Positions 60,210-64,000 of a DNA stretch of 64,000 nucleotides are shown in pieces. The position numbers and the translations under genes were made by a program. The stretch lies in assembly GCF_002872335.1 (NCBI RefSeq), contig NZ_NJAG01000001.1, positions 62,001 through 126,000 of the forward strand, read 5' to 3'. Position 1 is the stretch's first letter. The number at the start of each line of letters is the position of its first letter. The notes beneath the pieces were generated by a model. That model did not search any database and was not told the DNA's origin. It saw nothing but the letters and a program-made list of their open reading frames with translations. This stretch comes from Siphonobacter sp. BAB-5405 (lineage in GTDB: Bacteria; Bacteroidota; Bacteroidia; Cytophagales; Spirosomataceae).

Positions 60210-60223
60210 TTGATGCTCATCTC
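60210..60223. promoter_or_regulatory. Degenerate FNR-like site (TTGAT-GCTC-ATCTC)
   Basis: It matches 8 of 10 half-site positions of TTGAT-N4-ATCAA. It ends 17 nt before the globin ATG, so on this gene it would sit at or after the start site. For the divergent membrane-protein gene it is 27 nt upstream of the ATG. A second weak match, GTGAT-TTTT-GTCAT, is at 60696-60709 upstream of ccoS. Confidence 0.35.
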
Positions 60224-60239
60224 TTTTAAGCACCCTTCG

Positions 60240-60653
60240 ATGGACTCCCCCACAAAAAAGATATTCCTTGATAGCCCCGAAGCCGTTCGGCATCTGGTAG
60301 ATTCATTCTACGAGAAAGTACAGCAGGATTCTCTGCTGGCTCCCATCTTTACAGAGGTTGCCCAGGTAGACTGGTCGAAGCATTTGCCGAAGATGTACGC
60401 GTTCTGGGAAAATTTGCTGCTGGGCAATAATACGTACCACGGCCATCCGTTCCGTCCGCATTTAATTGTCAATCAGAAACATACGCTAACGATTGAGCAC
60501 TTCGAACGCTGGTTACAACTGTTTACGCAAACACTTTCGGAAAACTTTGAAGGCCCCATGGCCGAGCAGGCCCGCGAGCGGGCAACGCAGATTGCTCTGG
60601 TCTGGAACTCCAAACTGGAATACCTCAACAACGACTCGTACATGGAACGCTAG
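60240..60653 (+). CDS. Group III truncated hemoglobin
   Basis: The protein is 137 aa from the ATG at 60240. The 2-on-2 globin pattern is seen in VDSFYEKVQQDSLLAPIFTE, the MYAFWENLLLGNNTYHGHPF segment, and HTLTIEHFERWLQLFTQTL with the proximal His in the EHFERW motif. These match group III truncated globins. They bind oxygen or NO; in several bacteria they are linked to microaerobic growth and cbb3 oxidase function. It is cytosolic. It lies just upstream of ccoS and the cco genes, with its own terminator between. An FNR-like site is close upstream. An earlier in-frame start would be TTG and would cover that site. Confidence 0.92.
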   Translation: MDSPTKKIFLDSPEAVRHLVDSFYEKVQQDSLLAPIFTEVAQVDWSKHLPKMYAFWENLLLGNNTYHGHPFRPHLIVNQKHTLTIEHFERWLQLFTQTLSENFEGPMAEQARERATQIALVWNSKLEYLNNDSYMER

Positions 60654-60679
60654 ACCCGGCGATTTCCTCTTCTCCCTCG

Positions 60680-60703
60680 AAAATCACCCCAAAGGGTGAT
60701 TTT
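60680..60703 (+). terminator. Terminator of the globin gene
   Basis: A 10-bp perfect stem AAAATCACCC and complement (60680-60689 / 60694-60703) with a 4-nt loop and T-rich 3' flank lies 26 nt after the stop codon. Confidence 0.88.
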
Positions 60704-60759
60704 TGTCATTTCTATCCCTTCCCATTATTTAGACCTTTGGAACTGAAAATCAAAGGTTT

Positions 60760-60903
60760 ATGAATATCATTTTCATTCTCATCGGCATTAGCCTCTTGCT
60801 GGCTCTGGGTTTTCTGGGAGCCTTCTTCTGGGCGATGAAGTCCGGACAAAATGATGACATGTACACGCCGGGCATGCGAGTGCTGCTCGACGACGAGAAA
60901 TGA
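60760..60903 (+). CDS. ccoS: cbb3-type cytochrome oxidase assembly protein CcoS
   Basis: The 47-aa protein begins MNIIFILIGISLLLALGFLG with one transmembrane helix, then FFWAMKSGQNDDMYTPGMRV and a short acidic tail. The pattern hydrophobic helix - FWAxKSGQxDD - P-x-x-R-x-L is the CcoS hallmark. CcoS is needed for insertion of heme and copper into CcoN. The frame ends with TGA at 60901-60903, 25 nt before ccoNO, so it is the first gene of the cco operon. Confidence 0.93.
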   Translation: MNIIFILIGISLLLALGFLGAFFWAMKSGQNDDMYTPGMRVLLDDEK

Positions 60904-60928
60904 ATTCCCCTAACATCCCTTATCACCC

Positions 60929-63088
60929 ATGATTTCCCACGCTGCTTCCCCTGCCCCTCCGACGACGCTCGAACGCTTTGCGTACGACAACCGGGTGGTT
61001 AAGGCCTTTTCGATTGCGACAATTGTGTGGGGACTGATCGGTATGCTGGTGGGCGTAATTGCCGCCACGCAGCTGTTTCATCCCGGCATGAACCTGGACA
61101 ATCAGTACACCACTTTCGGACGAATCCGGCCCCTGCACACGAATGCTGTCATTTTTGCCTTTGTGGGTAATGCCATTTTTATGGGCGTTTACTACTCGCT
61201 TCAGCGACTGCTGAAGGCCCGCATGTTTTCCGATACGCTGAGCTGGATTCACTTCTGGGGCTGGCAACTCATCATCGTATCCGCCGTACTGACCCTACCC
61301 CTTGGTTTTACGACTTCCAAGGAATACGCCGAACTGGAATGGCCTATCGATATTGCCATTACGGTCATTTGGGTGGTATTCGGTATCAACATGTTCGGTA
61401 CGATCATCAAACGCCGCGAACGTCACCTCTATGTAGGGATCTGGTTCTATATCGCCACGTTCGTTACGGTGGCCGTTCTGCACATTATCAACTCGTTTGA
61501 AATGCCCGTTAGCTTCCTGAAAAGCTACTCCATGTACGCGGGGGTTCAGGATGCTCTGGTACAATGGTGGTACGGACACAACGCCGTAGCATTCTTCCTA
61601 ACGACGCCGTATCTGGGCATGATGTACTACTTTCTGCCGAAGATGGCGAATCGTCCGGTTTACAGTTATAAGCTTTCCATTCTGCACTTCTGGTCGCTGA
61701 TTTTCATCTATATCTGGGCTGGTCCGCACCACTTGCTGTATACGAGTTTGCCCGACTGGGCTCAGTCGCTGGGTACGGCGTTCTCGATCATGCTGATTGC
61801 TCCGTCCTGGGGTGGGATGATCAACGGTCTGCTTACCCTTCGCGGAGCCTGGGATCAGGTTCGGGAAGATGGACGTCTGAAATTCATGGTGGTCGGCATT
61901 ACGGCCTACGGGATGGCCACCTTCGAAGGTCCGCTGCTTTCCCTCAAAAACGTAAATGCCATCGGTCACTTCACCGACTGGATCGTGGCTCACGTACACG
62001 TGGGAGCTCTGGGCTGGAACGGCTTCCTGACGTTTGCCATTCTGTACTACATCGTTCCTAAACTCTGGAAAACGGAATTGTACTCGAAACGAATGGTAAA
62101 TATTCACTTCTGGCTGGGTACGCTCGGCATCCTGTTCTATGCCGTACCGATGTACATTTCCGGCTTTACGCAGGGCATGATGTGGAAAGAATTTACGCCC
62201 GAAGGCACGCTGAAATATCCCGCTTTCCTCGAAACAACGCTTCAACTGTTACCCATGCACATGATGCGGGCCGCGGGTGGCGTCATTTACCTGGGCGGTG
62301 CCATCCTGATGGCCTTCAACCTTTTCAAAACGATGGCTCAGGGTAGTTTCCAGGCCAATGAAGCGGCTGAAGCTCCGGCTCTTACGCCTGAGTACGTAGC
62401 TACGGGTGGTGACACCTACTGGCACCGCGTTCTTGAACGTCGCCCCATGCAATTGCTGGCCGGCTCGCTGATCGTGATTCTGATCGGTACGGTGCTGGAA
62501 ATCATTCCGACGTTTACGGTTGAATCCAACGTAGAAACCATTGCCGCGGTACAGCCCTATACGCCGCTGGAATTGCAGGGTCGGGATTTGTACATCCGTG
62601 AAGGCTGTAATAACTGCCACAGTCAGATGGTACGGCCCTTCCGCTCGGAAACGGAGCGATACGGTGAATATTCGAAAGCCGGCGAGTTCGTATATGACCA
62701 CCCGTTCTTATGGGGATCGAAGCGTACGGGTCCGGATTTACACCGCGAAGGATTCAAATATCCCGACTCCTGGCACTACCACCACATGAACGATCCGACG
62801 ACGATGTCACCTGGTTCCATCATGCCGCCGTACCCCTGGTTACTGACCCAGAAGCTGGATAACAGTCAGCTGGAAGCGAAGCTGAAAACGATGCAATCCC
62901 TGGGCGTTCCCTACGATGATTACGCCATCAGCGACGCTCAGGCGAATGCCCAGCAACAGGCCGAAGGGATTACCAATCGCCTGAAAGCCGAGGGCATCAA
63001 GATTCAGTCCGACAAAGAAATTATCGCCCTGATTGCGTACCTGCAACGACTCGGTACGGACATAAAAAACGCTCAGGCCGCTAAATAG
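60929..63088 (+). CDS. ccoN: cbb3-type cytochrome c oxidase, fused subunits I (CcoN) and II (CcoO)
   Basis: The protein is 719 aa. Residues ~15-475 are CcoN, a 12-helix heme-copper oxidase subunit with the His motifs GRIRPLHTNAVIFAF, WWYGHNAVAFFLTTPYLGMM, WAGPHHLLYTSLPDW and WIVAHVHVGALGWNGF for the hemes and CuB. A linker (~480-500) leads to CcoO, with one membrane helix (LLAGSLIVILIGTVLEIIP) and a mono-heme site Cys560-x2-Cys563-His564 (EGCNNCHSQMVRPF). It reduces oxygen with high affinity at the inner membrane. CcoN-CcoO fusion is common in Bacteroidota. CcoS lies just upstream and CcoQ, CcoP downstream. The CcoI copper ATPase and an FNR-like regulator are ~5-7 kb upstream. Confidence 0.96.
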   Translation: MISHAASPAPPTTLERFAYDNRVVKAFSIATIVWGLIGMLVGVIAATQLFHPGMNLDNQYTTFGRIRPLHTNAVIFAFVGNAIFMGVYYSLQRLLKARMFSDTLSWIHFWGWQLIIVSAVLTLPLGFTTSKEYAELEWPIDIAITVIWVVFGINMFGTIIKRRERHLYVGIWFYIATFVTVAVLHIINSFEMPVSFLKSYSMYAGVQDALVQWWYGHNAVAFFLTTPYLGMMYYFLPKMANRPVYSYKLSILHFWSLIFIYIWAGPHHLLYTSLPDWAQSLGTAFSIMLIAPSWGGMINGLLTLRGAWDQVREDGRLKFMVVGITAYGMATFEGPLLSLKNVNAIGHFTDWIVAHVHVGALGWNGFLTFAILYYIVPKLWKTELYSKRMVNIHFWLGTLGILFYAVPMYISGFTQGMMWKEFTPEGTLKYPAFLETTLQLLPMHMMRAAGGVIYLGGAILMAFNLFKTMAQGSFQANEAAEAPALTPEYVATGGDTYWHRVLERRPMQLLAGSLIVILIGTVLEIIPTFTVESNVETIAAVQPYTPLELQGRDLYIREGCNNCHSQMVRPFRSETERYGEYSKAGEFVYDHPFLWGSKRTGPDLHREGFKYPDSWHYHHMNDPTTMSPGSIMPPYPWLLTQKLDNSQLEAKLKTMQSLGVPYDDYAISDAQANAQQQAEGITNRLKAEGIKIQSDKEIIALIAYLQRLGTDIKNAQAAK

Positions 63089-63097
63089 ACATTGGTT

Positions 63098-63187
63098 GGA
63101 GGTTGTTTGTTGCTGGTTCGTAGTTCAACACTTCATCAACAAACCATTACCGGGGACCGCCATCCCTACCAACAACGAACAACCACC
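63098..63187. repeat. Paired-arm inverted element, GTTGGTTG word type (between ccoNO and ccoQ)
   Basis: The left arm (63092-63117) reads TTGGTTGGAGGTTGTTTG, TTGCTGGT. The right arm (63168-63212) reads ACCAACAACGAACAACC, ACC with more CAAACCAACC. Segments 63098-63117 and 63168-63187 are inverted copies with 17 of 20 matches. The centre holds CCGGGGACCGCC. Confidence 0.75.
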
Positions 63188-63214
63188 AGCTAAAAACTAA
63201 CAATCAAACCAACC

Positions 63215-63373
63215 ATGTTTCGCAACCTTGTTACCCAACTTCAGGGAGCTGATTTCTACATGATTTCCTCGCTTCTGATTTTCGTTGCCTTCTTTGTTAC
63301 GGTGAGTCTGTTTGCCTTACTGACGGATAAAAATCACCTTCAGGAAATGAGCAAAATGCCTTTGGAGAAATAA
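63215..63373 (+). CDS. CcoQ-like small subunit of cbb3 oxidase
   Basis: The 52-aa protein starts MFRNLVTQLQGADFYMISSL and has one hydrophobic helix (LLIFVAFFVTVSLFALLTD), ending HLQEMSKMPLEK. Position between ccoNO and ccoP, length and single-helix layout fit CcoQ/subunit IV, which stabilises the complex. The sequence itself is poorly conserved in this family, so the name rests mostly on context. It ends with TAA at 63371-63373. Inverted elements of different word type flank it on both sides. Confidence 0.8.
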   Translation: MFRNLVTQLQGADFYMISSLLIFVAFFVTVSLFALLTDKNHLQEMSKMPLEK

Positions 63374-63379
63374 GCTTCT

Positions 63380-63466
63380 CAGTTTACAGTTGTCGGTTTA
63401 CTGTTTTCAGTTTCGTAGTACCCGTTTGAACAAAGTCACCCCCTGAAAAGGGTGAACTGTAAACTG
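63380..63466. repeat. Paired-arm inverted element, AGTTTACAGT word type (between ccoQ and ccoP)
   Basis: CAGTTTACAGTT (63380-63391) and its perfect complement (63455-63466) bracket a centre that has GTCGGTTTACTG, TTTTCAGTTT and a small CACCC/GGGTG hairpin. It shares the word set of elements at 36162-36287 and 48697-48910. Confidence 0.7.
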
Positions 63467-63485
63467 TCTTTTAACCCCTACTTTC

Positions 63486-64000
63486 ATGAACTTTGAGATA
63501 AAAACCGGCGAGGATCTTTTCCTTATTGTGGTTCTCTGCTGCCTGATCTTGGGAGCGTTGGCTCTGATGGTCACGACGCTTCATTTGTATTTGACCGTTA
63601 AACAGGCTTTCCCTGATCAGACCAAAAAGGAACTGGAAGAGCAATACCAGTACAGCAGTTTCTGGCATCGGATCATGGGCCTTCGTCCTACGGCCATGAA
63701 TGCCCAGCTGATGCTTGAGCACGCCCCCGATGATATTCAGGAACTGGATAACCCCACACCGGGGTGGTTTATGGCCCTGTTCTACGGCACCATCGTTTGT
63801 GCCATCGGTTACATGCTCTACTACCACGTGCTTGGCCCCGGTGATGTAATGAATCAGGAGTATACGACCGAGATGGCCGTTGCCGAGAAAGCCCACGAAG
63901 CATACCTGAAAAAATTTGCCAATTCGGTTAACGAGTCGAACGTGACGATCCTACGCGACGAAAAAGCAATCGAAGCGGGGAAGAAAATCTTCGATCAGAA
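63486..64000 (+). CDS. ccoP: cbb3-type cytochrome c oxidase subunit III (CcoP), 3' truncated by window end
   Basis: 171 codons are visible from the ATG at 63486. The N-terminal helix is IVVLCCLILGALALMVTTLH; an amphipathic linker follows. Then comes the CcoP hallmark ELDNPTPGWFMALFYGTIVC and the second helix end GYMLYYHVLGPG. The periplasmic part begins with AEKAHEAYLKKFANSV, and DEKAIEAGKKIFDQ leads into the first cytochrome c domain just where the window stops, so no CxxCH is seen yet. A two-helix CcoP is usual in Bacteroidota. CcoP takes electrons from cytochrome c and passes them to CcoO. The frame is open at base 64000. Confidence 0.93.
   Translation, partial: MNFEIKTGEDLFLIVVLCCLILGALALMVTTLHLYLTVKQAFPDQTKKELEEQYQYSSFWHRIMGLRPTAMNAQLMLEHAPDDIQELDNPTPGWFMALFYGTIVCAIGYMLYYHVLGPGDVMNQEYTTEMAVAEKAHEAYLKKFANSVNESNVTILRDEKAIEAGKKIFDQ

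Noticed and set aside
61598-62701. Long minus-strand frames within ccoNO
   Set aside because: They mirror the highly conserved oxidase sequence and have no start context or family pattern.
1-64000. tRNA, rRNA, insertion sequences, prophage or integrase genes
   Set aside because: I looked for cloverleaf-like arms, transposase or integrase motifs and terminal repeats with target duplications and saw none. A tRNAscan or ISfinder search would settle it.

Overview
The window reads as a chromosomal segment of a Bacteroidota bacterium, most likely order Cytophagales (Spirosomataceae/Cytophagaceae type). The grounds are: Bacteroidota-style promoters (-7 box TAnnTTTG, once with a -33 TTTG at 19 nt), almost no Shine-Dalgarno sequences, a fused cbb3 oxidase CcoN-CcoO, fused ThrA, fused HisB, a very large TamB, and FNR-type control of respiration. 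This placement is inferred from gene content. Coding density is high. I saw no phage, IS element, CRISPR array, rRNA or tRNA.

Layout. 1-4.6 kb: 3' part of a BamA/TamA-like barrel, a TraB/GumN protein and a lipoprotein S9 oligopeptidase. 4.7-10.4 kb (minus): a three-gene unit made of a sodium/solute symporter, a secreted DUF1080 (3-keto-disaccharide hydrolase family)+PA14 protein, and a secreted sorbosone-dehydrogenase-like propeller ending in an azurin-type copper domain. 10.6-24.8 kb: DUF4230 protein, PepA, a YdiJ-type FAD/Fe-S dehydrogenase, a CorC-like protein, a divergent ATP-grasp ligase/MFS pair with a 59-aa companion, TerC, an SDR enzyme and ThrB. 25-28.5 kb: circularly permuted ATP-grasp/alpha-E protein overlapping a transglutaminase. 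29-46.4 kb: SulP transporter, ThrA, a YkgJ-TsaE-ABC exporter operon, Gfo/Idh oxidoreductase, isochorismate synthase, TamB, TsaD, an ArsC-like protein, a 37-aa membrane protein and HisB. 46.4-52.4 kb: DEAD-box helicase with a long leader, two secreted/outer-membrane proteins, a methyltransferase, ApaG and Ung. 52.6-64 kb: a low-oxygen and redox block with a cNMP-fold protein, an FNR-like regulator, the CcoI copper ATPase, a desaturase, an ankyrin-catalase operon, a globin, and ccoS, ccoNO, ccoQ, ccoP (cut by the window end).

How the parts fit. The last 11 kb is the most coherent block. An FNR-like regulator has TGAT-N4-ATCA sites at its own divergent promoter with ccoI and at the downstream cNMP-fold gene, plus a weaker site between the globin gene and a divergent gene. 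The cco operon makes the high-affinity oxidase that CcoI and CcoS mature. Ankyrin-catalase and globin would deal with peroxide and oxygen or NO.

The most unusual signal is in the spacers, not the genes. At least six intergenic regions hold long inverted arms built from degenerate short words (GTTTGA, AGTTTTCAGT/AGTTTACAGT, GTTGGTTG, or AAAGGCTTTGAG). Each locus uses its own word set, yet all share the same head-to-head arm plan. The best case has a 28-nt perfect arm pair. Two such elements with different words sit inside the cco operon. I know of no described element class that matches them.
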